Below, piece after piece: positions 1 through 8,822 of a stretch of DNA of 64,000 bases. The position numbers were made by a program, and so were the translations under genes. This stretch comes from Microbulbifer sp. VAAF005 (lineage in GTDB: Bacteria > Pseudomonadota > Gammaproteobacteria > Pseudomonadales > Cellvibrionaceae), in contig NZ_CP120233.1 of the NCBI RefSeq assembly GCF_030012985.1, positions 1 through 64,000 on the forward strand, in the 5' to 3' direction. The first letter of the stretch is position 1. Each line of letters opens with the position of its first letter. The notes beneath the pieces were generated by a model that worked only from the letters and a program-made list of their open reading frames with translations, did not search any database and was not told where the DNA came from.

Positions 1-1732
1 GTGCCACAGTGGTTTTACGTTGGTTTCGGTTTAGGGGTTCATTGCTAAGGGCGTGCATAATTGCCCAGGCCACGTCCGCGTGTCCGGTAGTACTGGTGCG
101 GTTTGCGGCATAGGTGATTTGGTCGTTGCCGGTAGTGACCTGGTGAATCTGCAAAAACGCTTGGGGTATGTCGGTGTGTTCCGCGTCCCATTCGACGCGA
201 CGGGACTCAATAACGTCTTGCGCTTTGAGCACCAGGTTGGTTTTTGTATTGATGCCGTAGGTAATAGGCGTTACCCGTGGGAAGAAGGCTTTGACCATCT
301 CATAAACCCCTGTGCCCGGCCCGGTACAATCAATACCGATAAACTGAGTATTATATTTTTCCGTCAGTTCCTTAATCCGGTTTGCTTGCCACTGCCAAGC
401 GCGGTTGCGCATAACAATTTTTTCCAAAACCCGGAATTTACCACCGGGCTTAAGCGGGGGAGCGATAACAACGACTGCGGCACCGTCGCCACTGCGGGAG
501 GGATCATAACCAATCCATACAGGCTGATTGCCAAAGGGCCGAACTTCGCGCTTTTTAAAATCGACCCAGGTGACATTGGTATCAATCGAACAACTCAGCA
601 AATCATCTAATTTAAATACTGATAAGCCCGCCTCCATAAAGGCGCACATAAATAAGTTATTAAATTCAGAATCGCTGTACTCGTCTTTTAGTTCCTCGAT
701 ATTGAAAAGATCACAGCCTTGTTCCTCGGCATCCTTGACGGTGACGATGTTTCGCCAGATGCGATCTTTTCCTTTTTGACCGGTCTTTAGCGTCTCCCGT
801 GTAAGATCGAATTCAACTTTATTTACTCTTTTTTCGTTGTACTTCTCACCACTCCATAGCGGGTAGGCACCGTGACTTTTTACTGACGGCGTAGAGAAAT
901 AGGTTTTACGCCATTTCTTTTGAGAAGCCATCGCACTAGCCAGCTTGTTCAGGTTCTCAAAATCGGGTATCCAAAAGACTTCATCAATATACAGATGACC
1001 GTGGTAACTCTGAGCGGTGCGCCCGTTGGTCGATACAAAGCGCAATTCAGCTCCATTGGAAAGCTGAATAAAGTCAGCGCCTTTTAGCTCAATATCAAAA
1101 TACTTGCTAGCGAATAAAAGAATGTAAGCCTTAAATACCTCTGCTTGGCTGCGGCTGGCGGAAAGGAATATCTGATTGTCACCTGTGATTATGGCGTCTT
1201 CAAATGCTTCCCAGGCAAAGTAATACGTGGCGCCTATCTGGCGTGACTTGAGTATAAAGCGAGTGCGTTCGCCCTTGTGGTCGTGCCAGCGATGCTGATA
1301 GCCATAGAATAATTCTTTGCGAATCTCTTCCAGTTGTTCCGCTGTGATTTCACTAATATCATTTTTAGGCTTTTTCTTTTTGCCTTTACTTTCCCCGCGC
1401 TCCCCTCGGGAAGCCACCGCCTTTTCCTTTGCCGTACGCGCCTTTTTTAAATCTATCCCAGCCAGCTTATCTAGCAGATTTCCAAGGCGGTCTATTTCTG
1501 TAAAGTCCTCCTTTGTTTTATTGGGTTTTTCCACCAGGGATATCAGGCGGCGAGAGGTGGCTTGCTCCACCGTCTCATGCTGAAGCATATCTTCCCAGCA
1601 GCCTTTCTCCGCCCACTGGTAAACCACTCGAACACTGTTCAAGTTTAATTGGTCCGCTATTTCTCGTGCGCTCACTCTGCGCAACCACATCAATTTAGCG
1701 GCGGTTTTGATTTCGTCTGAATATGTAGCCAT
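1..1732 (-). CDS. Phage terminase large subunit, P2 GpP-like (3' end outside window)
   Basis: ATPase and nuclease that packages phage DNA into the prohead. Translating the minus strand from the ATG at 1732 gives about 577 open residues to the window edge, close to the 590 of P2 GpP, so only a short C-terminus is missing. The N-terminus (MATYSDEIKTAAKLMWLRR) carries a helix-turn-helix-like segment (VSAREIADQLNLNSVRVVY) typical of the family. Around residue 180 is the Walker A-like LKSRQIGAT, followed by a Walker B-like LYIDEVFWI near residue 260. It is divergent from the capsid genes exactly as P is from O in P2; the portal gene Q should lie beyond the left edge. The order and motifs make this secure. 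Confidence 0.9.
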   Translation of the reverse strand, partial: MATYSDEIKTAAKLMWLRRVSAREIADQLNLNSVRVVYQWAEKGCWEDMLQHETVEQATSRRLISLVEKPNKTKEDFTEIDRLGNLLDKLAGIDLKKARTAKEKAVASRGERGESKGKKKKPKNDISEITAEQLEEIRKELFYGYQHRWHDHKGERTRFILKSRQIGATYYFAWEAFEDAIITGDNQIFLSASRSQAEVFKAYILLFASKYFDIELKGADFIQLSNGAELRFVSTNGRTAQSYHGHLYIDEVFWIPDFENLNKLASAMASQKKWRKTYFSTPSVKSHGAYPLWSGEKYNEKRVNKVEFDLTRETLKTGQKGKDRIWRNIVTVKDAEEQGCDLFNIEELKDEYSDSEFNNLFMCAFMEAGLSVFKLDDLLSCSIDTNVTWVDFKKREVRPFGNQPVWIGYDPSRSGDGAAVVVIAPPLKPGGKFRVLEKIVMRNRAWQWQANRIKELTEKYNTQFIGIDCTGPGTGVYEMVKAFFPRVTPITYGINTKTNLVLKAQDVIESRRVEWDAEHTDIPQAFLQIHQVTTGNDQITYAANRTSTTGHADVAWAIMHALSNEPLNRNQRKTTVA

Positions 1733-1920
1733 GCCGCGCAGTGTACGCAACGAAATTAATATTTTTGCCCGGTTTAATTCCTAAGAATTCCGATTTTCCA
1801 AAAATAGGAATTTTTAGGAATTTATTGAATTGTGAGGTGTGCCGACTACCTATAAATTTCAAATTCTCAGCGCGGCACAGACCGCAAAAAAATTATCTTT
1901 CAATAGTGTGTGGGTGAACG

Positions 1921-2796
1921 ATGGCAAGAAATCTGAAAACCGGCTGGGTGGTATTGGCTACTAGTGGATCAGTTGTAGATGGTCTTGAAGATGGTCGAAC
2001 CATTGAAAAGCAGTGGTTGTTAGATATGGCGGAAACCTACAACACAAAAATACATACCGCCAGAATCTGGCCGGACCATCAACGCTATTGGAACGGCGGC
2101 AATGTATTAGCTTTGAAAACAGAGGAAGCCAAAGAACCAGAACTAAAAGGGGAAATCCAGCTTTACGGAATCATGGCGCCTAATGATTCTTTGATCAGCG
2201 CGAACCGTCGTGGCGACTATACACACCCATCTATTGAGGTTGGCGAGGACTACCGAGGCACAGGCAAGTTTTTTCTAAAAGGTCTTGGCGTAACCGATGA
2301 GCCAGCTAGCGCGGGAGTTTCAGAGCTTCACTTTTCTTCTAATTCCGGCAAAAAAGAAAAAGCCATAGTGTTTAGTGGCCATCAAATCAATGTGGCTGAA
2401 TCTCTCCAGGAAGAAAAGGGCCTTTTCTCAAAAATCTTCAATAAAGAGATACAGCAGGAAAAATACGAAACTCAACAACAGGAAAATAACAGCATGGCTT
2501 TTGATGACGCTCAGAAAAGTGAACTTAGAGAAATCATCTCAACTGAAATAAAAAATGCTTTTTCAATTCAGTCAGCAGGTAGTCAGGGCGACGCTAAACC
2601 AAAAGGCGGTGAGGGTGATGAAGGGGGAGCCCCTGAAAGTGATAGCGAAGAAACCGTGCCAATGAAGAAGTTCAAGAAACTGGAAGGTGAGCTTGAAGAC
2701 CTGAAAACACAATTTTCGGCAGCGCTCAATCAAGAGAAGCCGGGCACGCAGGCCCCTGAAGGTACAGGCGGCGCAGAATCTAAGCGTGTTCTGTAG
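1921..2796 (+). CDS. Phage capsid scaffolding protein / maturation protease (P2 GpO-like)
   Basis: Dual-function protein: an N-terminal serine protease that matures the head proteins and a C-terminal scaffold around which the capsid assembles. The protease triad of P2 GpO (Asp-His-Ser) can be placed on Asp20 (VVDG), His53 (WPDHQ) and Ser104 (YTHPSIEV); LGVTDEPAS near residue 123 is also family-typical. Residues 220 to 245 are a Gly/Glu-rich linker, followed by a predicted helical scaffold tail. It is first gene of the rightward head operon, about 190 bp from the divergent terminase. An internal ATG at 2494 (Met192) with an upstream purine-rich ribosome-binding site could produce a separate scaffold. 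Confidence 0.9.
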   Translation: MARNLKTGWVVLATSGSVVDGLEDGRTIEKQWLLDMAETYNTKIHTARIWPDHQRYWNGGNVLALKTEEAKEPELKGEIQLYGIMAPNDSLISANRRGDYTHPSIEVGEDYRGTGKFFLKGLGVTDEPASAGVSELHFSSNSGKKEKAIVFSGHQINVAESLQEEKGLFSKIFNKEIQQEKYETQQQENNSMAFDDAQKSELREIISTEIKNAFSIQSAGSQGDAKPKGGEGDEGGAPESDSEETVPMKKFKKLEGELEDLKTQFSAALNQEKPGTQAPEGTGGAESKRVL

Positions 2797-2850
2797 ATTG
2801 TTTTATTTGAGTATTTCGAATTAGTTAAATTATTTTAAAACGGTAAATCC

Positions 2851-3897
2851 ATGAACTTTGAAACCAAAAAACTCTTTTCAGCAATGCTGCTGGCCATGGC
2901 AACGACTTACAGTGTGCCAAGTGTTTCTGAAAAATTTAGTGTTACTCCCTCGGTCGCCCAGGAACTGCAAGACGCAATCACCGAAAGTGATGAATTCCTG
3001 AAGCGTATCAACATTATCCCCGTCGATGAAATAAAAGGGGAAAAGGTATTAGGTTCTGTTACCGGATTGCTACCAAAGCGCACGGATACCGACAAAGAAG
3101 ACCGACAAACCAGTGAGGTTTGGTCTCTCGGTAGTAAAAACTATGAATTATTTAAAACAGAATATGACACCCATATTCGCTATATCACTATGGATTCCTG
3201 GGCTAAATTCTCTGATTTCCATCAAAGATATGGAAATTGGGTGCGCAGAGCAATCGGCCTAGCCCGTATCCGTGTTGGTTGGATGGGTACCCAAGCAGCA
3301 ACAGAAACCGATAGTGCAAGCAACCCGAACGGTGAAGACGTTAATAAAGGATGGCTGCAACATCTAAGGGAATACGATAGCGGTAGTCACTGGTTTGATG
3401 GCTCCAGCGGCACCCAGGTAGCCAATAAAATCCGTATTGGCGCGGGCGGCGATTTTGAAAACCTGGATTCCGCCATTCTTGCCCTAAAGCAAATGATCCA
3501 CCGTATACATCGTGGCTCCAAGGATTTGGTAGCGATTGTTGGTGATGACCTTATCGCAGAAGAAAAGGCCGCACTCTATAAAGCGATGGGGCAAAAACCA
3601 TCAGAGAAAGAGCGCGTAGAAAAAGAGGTTGTCACCAAAATCTATGCGGGCCTGCCCATTGTTAACGATGTTCCTAATTTTCCGGCACGGGGTATTTTGA
3701 TTACCAGCCTGGATAATCTCTCTATTTACTATCAAACCGATAGCTGGCGCCGCCAAGTTACAGATAACCCTAAGCGGGATCGCATTGAAGATTACAACTC
3801 AGTCAATGAAGGTTATGTGATTGAGGATGAAGAAAAAGCGGCAGGTATCGAGTTCGCGAATGTGCAGTTACCAGACGGCAGCGGTGGTTGGGCTTAG
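2851..3897 (+). CDS. Phage major capsid protein (P2 GpN-like)
   Basis: Main structural protein of the icosahedral head. 348 residues, matching the P2 GpN family (about 357). Family signatures visible are an N-terminal region likely removed by the GpO protease, the segment DEFLKRINIIPVDEIKGEKV, and a C-terminal DNLSIYYQTDSWRR followed by NPKRDRIEDYNS. Lies between scaffold and small terminase, as in P2. A strong hairpin followed by a T tract begins 13 bases after its stop. Confidence 0.92.
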   Translation: MNFETKKLFSAMLLAMATTYSVPSVSEKFSVTPSVAQELQDAITESDEFLKRINIIPVDEIKGEKVLGSVTGLLPKRTDTDKEDRQTSEVWSLGSKNYELFKTEYDTHIRYITMDSWAKFSDFHQRYGNWVRRAIGLARIRVGWMGTQAATETDSASNPNGEDVNKGWLQHLREYDSGSHWFDGSSGTQVANKIRIGAGGDFENLDSAILALKQMIHRIHRGSKDLVAIVGDDLIAEEKAALYKAMGQKPSEKERVEKEVVTKIYAGLPIVNDVPNFPARGILITSLDNLSIYYQTDSWRRQVTDNPKRDRIEDYNSVNEGYVIEDEEKAAGIEFANVQLPDGSGGWA

Positions 3898-3910
3898 GTA
3901 GACGGTGCTT

Positions 3911-3937
3911 CCCCCGGCACTGCGCCGGGGGCTTTTT
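3911..3937 (+). terminator. Intrinsic terminator inside the head operon, after the major capsid gene
   Basis: An 8-bp perfect GC-only stem (CCCCCGGC at 3911-3918 pairing with GCCGGGGG at 3924-3931), loop ACTGC, followed by C and five T. This is a textbook rho-independent terminator. It lies between capsid and small terminase genes that face the same way, so it probably reduces expression of the downstream genes relative to the capsid rather than ending the operon. Confidence 0.85.
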
Positions 3938-3965
3938 AAAATCCATTATAACCAGGTCAATAAAA

Positions 3966-4697
3966 ATGCCGTTTATCACTGTTGCGCATCAAAACAAGTG
4001 CAAAGCCAAAGCTGCTAAAGAAAAAGCCGAACAGCAAGCATTAGAAAATCAGACGGTTTTATCTGCTGACAATACAGCGCCGCAGAGCGCACCTACCAAT
4101 GTCGAGGATAGTGCTGCATCTCACGAAGTTATAGCGGCTTCTTTAGATCGTGATCTTGAATTACTCAAAGAGCGAACGAGCATTGCAGAAAAAATTGACC
4201 TCAAGCGCCAGCTGTTGCCGAAGTACCTACCAGTTGTAGAAGCGTACCGGGAAAACGGAGAACACTATCAGAACTTGGTTTTGGTGTACTGCACACTGTG
4301 GGCAATGGATGTTGAAGATATAGAGCTTGCGCTTGATCTTGCAAAGTTCGCCGTCGAACAACAGCAAAAGCTACCGCACTATTTCAAGTCTGATGACCTG
4401 CAAACCTTTGTTGCGGAAAGCCTGCACGATTGGGCATTGAAGCAATACAAAAACAACACGACCGCCAGCCCTTATTTTGATGAAGTGTTAGAGCTGGTGA
4501 CTAGTAACAGCTGGCCAATTATCAACACAATTGTTCTTGGCAAGCTGTACAAGATGGCCGGGCTATTTGCCGAGAAAGCCGGCGATCAGGAATCCGCTTT
4601 TAAGTGGTATCACTCCGCCGAGGAAGCCAACCCCAGAAAAGCCGGGGTTAAAACCCGCTTAGAAGCACTGGCAAAAAAACTGAATAAAACATTGTAA
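3966..4697 (+). CDS. Phage terminase small subunit (P2 GpM-like)
   Basis: Recognises the cos site and works with the large terminase subunit. The ATG at 3966 gives MPFITVAHQNKCKAKAAKEK and 243 residues, similar to GpM (247). The body is helical, with the family-like stretches LLPKYLPVVEAY and VYCTLWAMDVEDIELALDLA. An in-frame GTG-type extension to 3888 exists but overlaps the capsid gene and terminator and is unlikely. In P2-type phages it sits between N and L, as here. Confidence 0.87.
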   Translation: MPFITVAHQNKCKAKAAKEKAEQQALENQTVLSADNTAPQSAPTNVEDSAASHEVIAASLDRDLELLKERTSIAEKIDLKRQLLPKYLPVVEAYRENGEHYQNLVLVYCTLWAMDVEDIELALDLAKFAVEQQQKLPHYFKSDDLQTFVAESLHDWALKQYKNNTTASPYFDEVLELVTSNSWPIINTIVLGKLYKMAGLFAEKAGDQESAFKWYHSAEEANPRKAGVKTRLEALAKKLNKTL

Positions 4698-4792
4698 CGA
4701 CTCCCACAGCCACGCGGGCCAGTGGGGCGCTTAACGCCCTGCGCGTTTATGCAAACCACTTGGCGCCGCGTTTTTAAAAAAGAATTTTTGTT

Positions 4793-5257
4793 ATGAGCTT
4801 TACCGGAAGGCCTGCAAGTTATTTAGAGACCGTTTTACAAAACAGCGGTTTCTTCCCTGATATATCCCTAGGGGATTATCAGAAGATGTACAGCGCACCG
4901 GCAAGCCTGATGCAAGAAAAGGTTGAGCACTTATTGCGCTTGGCAATGATTGAAATCAATGAAGGTTTGGAGGATCAGCAAGCACTTTGGGAAGAAGAAG
5001 GCTATTCCACGCTTGCAGAAGTACCGGCTAAATTGATCGGGGGTAAGAGCCGGTTATTGGTGCATTACCAGCGAGCGGTTTTTTCTTTGGCAACTGCAAT
5101 GGCTTTCCGAGAATTTCCAACGGTTGCACGCCGTGAGGTGGGAGAGCACCAGGCAGCTCAAAGCCTAGATACAGAGCAAATGTACCGGGCTGAATCTGAT
5201 AGAGCGGTGCGCCGCTTGCGCGGTATCTCAACCAATATAACCGCTGAGATTATCTAG
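4793..5257 (+). CDS. Phage head completion/stabilisation protein (P2 GpL-like)
   Basis: Head-completion protein that seals filled heads before tail joining. 154 residues; FFPDISLGDYQKMY followed by LLRLAMIEINEGL and a conserved VHYQRAVFSLATAMAFREF segment fit the GpL family (about 169 residues). Two bases separate it from the next gene, indicating a single operon. Confidence 0.82.
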   Translation: MSFTGRPASYLETVLQNSGFFPDISLGDYQKMYSAPASLMQEKVEHLLRLAMIEINEGLEDQQALWEEEGYSTLAEVPAKLIGGKSRLLVHYQRAVFSLATAMAFREFPTVARREVGEHQAAQSLDTEQMYRAESDRAVRRLRGISTNITAEII

Positions 5258-5259
5258 TT

Positions 5260-5748
5260 ATGGCTGGGAAAAAGTTACAAGAAATTACCGCGCATTTGCT
5301 AGCCGCTAATTTAGTGCCGCAAGAAAAGTTTGAATCTTGGATGGAAGAGGGGCGCATAGAAACAGCTAGCAAGAATTTAGGGAATGGCATTCGAATTAGT
5401 CGGACAGAGTACGACGCTGTAATCGTACTTGAAGAATATAGCGGTGACGCGGCCCTGGTCCTCGCATTGGTGACAACCTGGTTAATGGAAAATGATTCCA
5501 GCCGCTTTGATAACGGGATGCCGGAGCCGCAAATAGAAGTCACACCGATTGATGACAAGTCGGTAGATGTGGAAATCACAATCCGATTTTTTGAGAACGT
5601 GGATTTAGTGCCCGACGATAACGGCCCTATTTCGTACCAAGGGCAACGCTATGCCATTGCGACGGTGCCCATTGATGAGCCAAGCCAAGTAGCGGTTGGC
5701 GATAACAAAGAATTACCCACTGACGCTCCATATAACCGTGCAGATTGA
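5260..5748 (+). CDS. Phage tail completion protein (P2 GpR-like)
   Basis: 162 residues. The pattern KLQEITAHLLAANLVP, then YDAVIVLEEYSGDAALVL and ALVTTWL, fits the GpR-type tail completion family, which helps terminate the tail tube and joins the head. Position between L and the S-like gene agrees with P2 order. The C-terminus (after about residue 140) overlaps the start of the next gene. The family call rests on pattern and position rather than strong motifs. Confidence 0.72.
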   Translation: MAGKKLQEITAHLLAANLVPQEKFESWMEEGRIETASKNLGNGIRISRTEYDAVIVLEEYSGDAALVLALVTTWLMENDSSRFDNGMPEPQIEVTPIDDKSVDVEITIRFFENVDLVPDDNGPISYQGQRYAIATVPIDEPSQVAVGDNKELPTDAPYNRAD

Positions 5749-6400
5749 TTTAACAGGACATTTAAAAGCCCGGCAGCAATTAGCCCTGCTAAAGCTACCA
5801 CCCGCAAAACAGCGGCGTATAGGCGGCACGCTGGCCCGCAAAGTCCGCACCTATAGCCGCAAGCGATTGCGCGAACAACGAGGGCTGGACGATAAAAGCT
5901 GGGAGAAACGCAAAAAAGGCCCGAAGCGACAAAGGGGCAAGGGAAAAATGCTGCGCGGCTTTAGTAAAAGAATGCGGGCACGAAGTACCGGTTTAGGGGG
6001 TGAAGTATTTTTTGCCGATAAAAACACGGCCCAAATTGCCTACCAGCACCAACACGGTATTGCTGAAGAGTGGGACGGGCAAAAGGCAGAAAAGGTTTAC
6101 GGCAAACCGGATTACAAAGCCCCGGCAACGCGACGACAGGCGCGAGCGTTGAAAAAAGAGGGGTACAAAGTGCGGCTACCTGGAGGCCGCAAGAAAAAGC
6201 CAACCCTGCGTTGGATCACTGAAAACCTAACCCTTGGGCAAGCGGGATTGATCTTACAGGTATTGCGCGATGAGCCGAAGGAAAACAGCTGGGTTATTGA
6301 ATTACCAGAGCGCAGTTTTTTAGGTACCACAGACCGGGAAGTGAGCGAGCTTGCCGACATGATTTTTAAAGAAACCAGCGGACGTATTAACAGCATTTAG
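5738..6400 (+). CDS. Phage virion morphogenesis / tail completion protein (P2 GpS-like)
   Basis: Tail completion protein of the virion morphogenesis family. From the GTG at 5738 it has 220 residues; a TTG at 5696 in the same frame would add 14 residues. Neither start has a clear ribosome-binding site. The N-terminal half is very basic (LARKVRTYSRKRLREQRG, then KKGPKRQRGKGKMLRGF), followed by the hallmark short AQIAYQHQHG in which the protein monitors closeness to the tail. It overlaps the previous gene by about 11 bases, suggesting coupled translation. Confidence 0.82.
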   Translation: MQIDLTGHLKARQQLALLKLPPAKQRRIGGTLARKVRTYSRKRLREQRGLDDKSWEKRKKGPKRQRGKGKMLRGFSKRMRARSTGLGGEVFFADKNTAQIAYQHQHGIAEEWDGQKAEKVYGKPDYKAPATRRQARALKKEGYKVRLPGGRKKKPTLRWITENLTLGQAGLILQVLRDEPKENSWVIELPERSFLGTTDREVSELADMIFKETSGRINSI

Positions 6401-6408
6401 GGGGCCAC

Positions 6409-7518
6409 ATGGCACAGGGGACAGTAACGGTAAATAACCTGAACTTAGGTCAGGGCGCCTTCGATGAAATCGAACGCAAGGCACTTTTTTTGGGGGTAGG
6501 GGACACCAATAAAAATAGTGTTCTTGCATTGAATTCACAGAGTGATCTGGACGAACTACTGGGCGCAAATGATTCACAGCTAAAAACCCAAGTGATGGCC
6601 GCACAGGCCAATGGTGGGGAAAACTGGAACGCCTGGGCCGTGCCCCTGGATGTGTCCGACGATTGGAAGACCGCGCTGGATACGGCAATGCAGAGTGTCT
6701 CCCCAGAGCTGGTAGCCGTTTGTACCCCGGCATTGGTGGCCAATGACCTAGATGTAGCTTTTGCCAAGGCTGAGAGTATTAGAACCAGCCTGGGGCGCCG
6801 TGTAGGTATTCTGGTTGCTACTCCCGGTATCGATGACACTAGCGAGAGCTGGAGCGATTACCTGGCCGCACAGGCCGCCATTGTGGACCCTGTAAACGCC
6901 TATCGGGTATCAGCGGTTCCCCTGCTGCACGGAAACAACCTGGGCGAATTGGTAGGCCGCCTGTGCAATCGTGCTGCCAGCGTCGCTGATTCCCCTATGC
7001 GGGTTGCCACAGGGCCGCTGTTAGCGCTGGGTTCTGTACCCAACGACAAAGACGGCGTACCGCTAGATAACGCCATGTTGGCGAGTCTGGACGCTCTGAG
7101 GCTATCAGTACCGCAAACCTATGTTGATTATCCGGGTACCTATTGGGGCGACTGCAACATGTTGGACGCCGAAGGGGGAGACTACCAGGTTATTGAAAAC
7201 CTCCGTGTCGTGGATAAAGCAGCCCGCGCTATTCGGATGTTGGCGATTGCGCGGATAGGCAATCGACAACTGAACAGTACCCCAATCTCTATTGCCTCCA
7301 ATAAAACCTACTTTTCCCGCCCACTACGGGAAATGGCCCGCAGTGTGCAATTTGGGGCTGATGTATTCCCCGGCGAGATTAAACAGCCCAAGGACGGCGA
7401 TATTGAAATTATTTGGCCGACTCGCGACAAGGTGGAAATTTATTTAAAGGTAACGCCTTACAACGCACCGAAATCTATTACCGCCAATATTGCGTTGGAC
7501 CTAACCAACCTAGGCTGA
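6409..7518 (+). CDS. Phage contractile tail sheath protein (DUF2586 family)
   Basis: Forms the contractile sheath. 369 residues; the start VTVNNLNLGQGAFDEIERKA and the C-terminal SRPLREMARSVQFG and PGEIKQPKDGDIEI regions are characteristic of the DUF2586 sheath group found in P2-like phages of Vibrio and related hosts. It is directly followed by the DUF2597 tube protein, the usual sheath/tube pairing. This is not the canonical P2 FI type, so the tail module differs from coliphage P2. Confidence 0.85.
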   Translation: MAQGTVTVNNLNLGQGAFDEIERKALFLGVGDTNKNSVLALNSQSDLDELLGANDSQLKTQVMAAQANGGENWNAWAVPLDVSDDWKTALDTAMQSVSPELVAVCTPALVANDLDVAFAKAESIRTSLGRRVGILVATPGIDDTSESWSDYLAAQAAIVDPVNAYRVSAVPLLHGNNLGELVGRLCNRAASVADSPMRVATGPLLALGSVPNDKDGVPLDNAMLASLDALRLSVPQTYVDYPGTYWGDCNMLDAEGGDYQVIENLRVVDKAARAIRMLAIARIGNRQLNSTPISIASNKTYFSRPLREMARSVQFGADVFPGEIKQPKDGDIEIIWPTRDKVEIYLKVTPYNAPKSITANIALDLTNLG

Positions 7519-7569
7519 GTTCGGTTTTTCCAATCTTAATTTTTAACTTTTAAATACCAGGGGATAGTT

Positions 7570-8016
7570 ATGTCCAAACTTTCCGGACGCGACATTGACA
7601 CCACGATCGGTAGTTACCGCGTCAATATCGAAGAGGCCAGTCTTTCTATCGAAGACGGCACCGGCACCACAAAAACCCGTGGTGTACCCGATGGATTTAT
7701 TGAGGGTGATGTTTCGGCCAGTGGAGAGATCAAACTGAATACCGGGCAGTTTCAAATCATTGTTGAAGCGGCCAAAGAGGCGGGCAGCTTTCGGGGGCTG
7801 CCAACTTTTGATTTGGTGTTTAACGCGGAAACCACTGATGAATCCATCAATGTTGAAGCCTTTGACTGCAAGCTGAGTTTGTCGGATGTCCTGAGCGCAA
7901 ATCAAAGCAATGAACGGCTAATGCATACCATTAAGTACGAAGTAACAGGCCGTGAATTTGTCAATATCAACGGTGTGCCCTATCTGCGCTCTGAAGAAAT
8001 AGAGCGGCTGAATTAA
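7570..8016 (+). CDS. Phage tail tube protein (DUF2597 family)
   Basis: 148 residues, beginning MSKLSGRDIDTTIGSYRVNI, a signature of DUF2597, the tube partner of DUF2586 sheaths. The sequence is mostly beta-strand-like with the motif GDVSASGEIKLNT near the middle and a C-terminal EVTGREFVNINGVPYL. A clear AGGGG ribosome-binding site precedes the ATG at 7570. Confidence 0.85.
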   Translation: MSKLSGRDIDTTIGSYRVNIEEASLSIEDGTGTTKTRGVPDGFIEGDVSASGEIKLNTGQFQIIVEAAKEAGSFRGLPTFDLVFNAETTDESINVEAFDCKLSLSDVLSANQSNERLMHTIKYEVTGREFVNINGVPYLRSEEIERLN

Positions 8017-8025
8017 GGGCCTGTT

Positions 8026-8235
8026 ATGCCAGATCTATTTGACCAGGCGTCACAGCTAGAGCAGCGGGAGCGGGACAGCGTATTAGCTGCACAGCGCGAC
8101 CGATCCCGACAAAAGATATCCAGTCGGGAAAGCTGTCAAGATTGTGACGAGCCTATCCCGTTAGCACGGCGGGCCTTTGGTGGCGTAACCAGGTGTATTG
8201 AGTGTCAGGAATTTTTTGAAAAAACGGGGCGCTAA
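8026..8235 (+). CDS. TraR/DksA-type C4 zinc-finger protein
   Basis: 69 residues ending in a four-cysteine finger: CQDCDEPIPLARR, then CIECQEFFE. This is the C-terminal half of the DksA/TraR family, small members of which are common in phages and can bind RNA polymerase near the secondary channel. Only the finger and a short N-terminal helix (LEQRERDSVLAAQRDRSR) are present. It sits between tail tube and lysis genes. Whether it regulates transcription of the phage or host is not visible. Confidence 0.85.
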   Translation: MPDLFDQASQLEQRERDSVLAAQRDRSRQKISSRESCQDCDEPIPLARRAFGGVTRCIECQEFFEKTGR

Positions 8236-8237
8236 AA

Positions 8238-8822
8238 ATGCGAGTACGGTACGGACAATTACAAACGGCAATGATACGGAAAGGATACCGTTTCTTTGAT
8301 GAAGGAGACTTCAATCTTAACTTGATTGGTATTCGTAGTTCCGACCGTAACGCCAATTCTTTTAACGATCGTTTTGCTGTTGCCTGGCGTTTTCAAGGGA
8401 TGCCCCATTGCCTTAGCTTTTCCGCGACCACTGATCCCGGCAATTTCTGGCGAGAAAACCCGCTTAATGTAAACGGTACTGCCATTTTAGTCCCTGGACA
8501 GTATCTGGGGTTATGGCAACTGGGTTTACACCAGGGTAAATACCGCGCATTGGTGCAGCGGAAGTCTGCGCGGGTGTACCGAGACAATAACCAGGATTCA
8601 ATCATCAATATTGATTCCCCCATCGACGACGGACTATTCGGGATTAATTGTCACCGAGCAAACGCCACTCAAAAAAGCCGCCGTGTGGATCGTTGGAGCG
8701 CGGGTTGTCAGGTGTTGGCTGATCCTTTTGATTTTGCACTGCTAATTTCGCTATGTGATGTGGCGGCGGAAAAGTGGGGCACTTCATTTACCTATACGTT
8801 ACTCGAAGAGAAAGACCTATGA
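8238..8822 (+). CDS. Putative phage lysis enzyme with L,D-transpeptidase-like (YkuD-type) active site
   Basis: 194 residues, two bases after the zinc-finger gene and overlapping the holin by ATGA. No known lysozyme or amidase motif is seen. It contains GINCHRANATQK, then WSAGCQVLADP about 15 residues later. This His, then Ser-x-Gly-Cys spacing resembles the YkuD L,D-transpeptidase signature (His-Gly ... Ser-His-Gly-Cys). Other features are TTDPGNFWREN, NGTAILVPGQY and VYRDNNQDSIINID. No signal peptide is seen. Position before a holin suggests a cell-wall enzyme acting in lysis, but catalytic activity is inferred. Alternatives are a structural tail protein or an enzyme of a different cysteine-peptidase fold. 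Confidence 0.55.
   Translation: MRVRYGQLQTAMIRKGYRFFDEGDFNLNLIGIRSSDRNANSFNDRFAVAWRFQGMPHCLSFSATTDPGNFWRENPLNVNGTAILVPGQYLGLWQLGLHQGKYRALVQRKSARVYRDNNQDSIINIDSPIDDGLFGINCHRANATQKSRRVDRWSAGCQVLADPFDFALLISLCDVAAEKWGTSFTYTLLEEKDL

Noticed and set aside
364..585. Short open frames in 1 to 1700 on both strands
   Set aside because: All lie within the large terminase reading frame on the minus strand, which is open from 1732 to the window edge.
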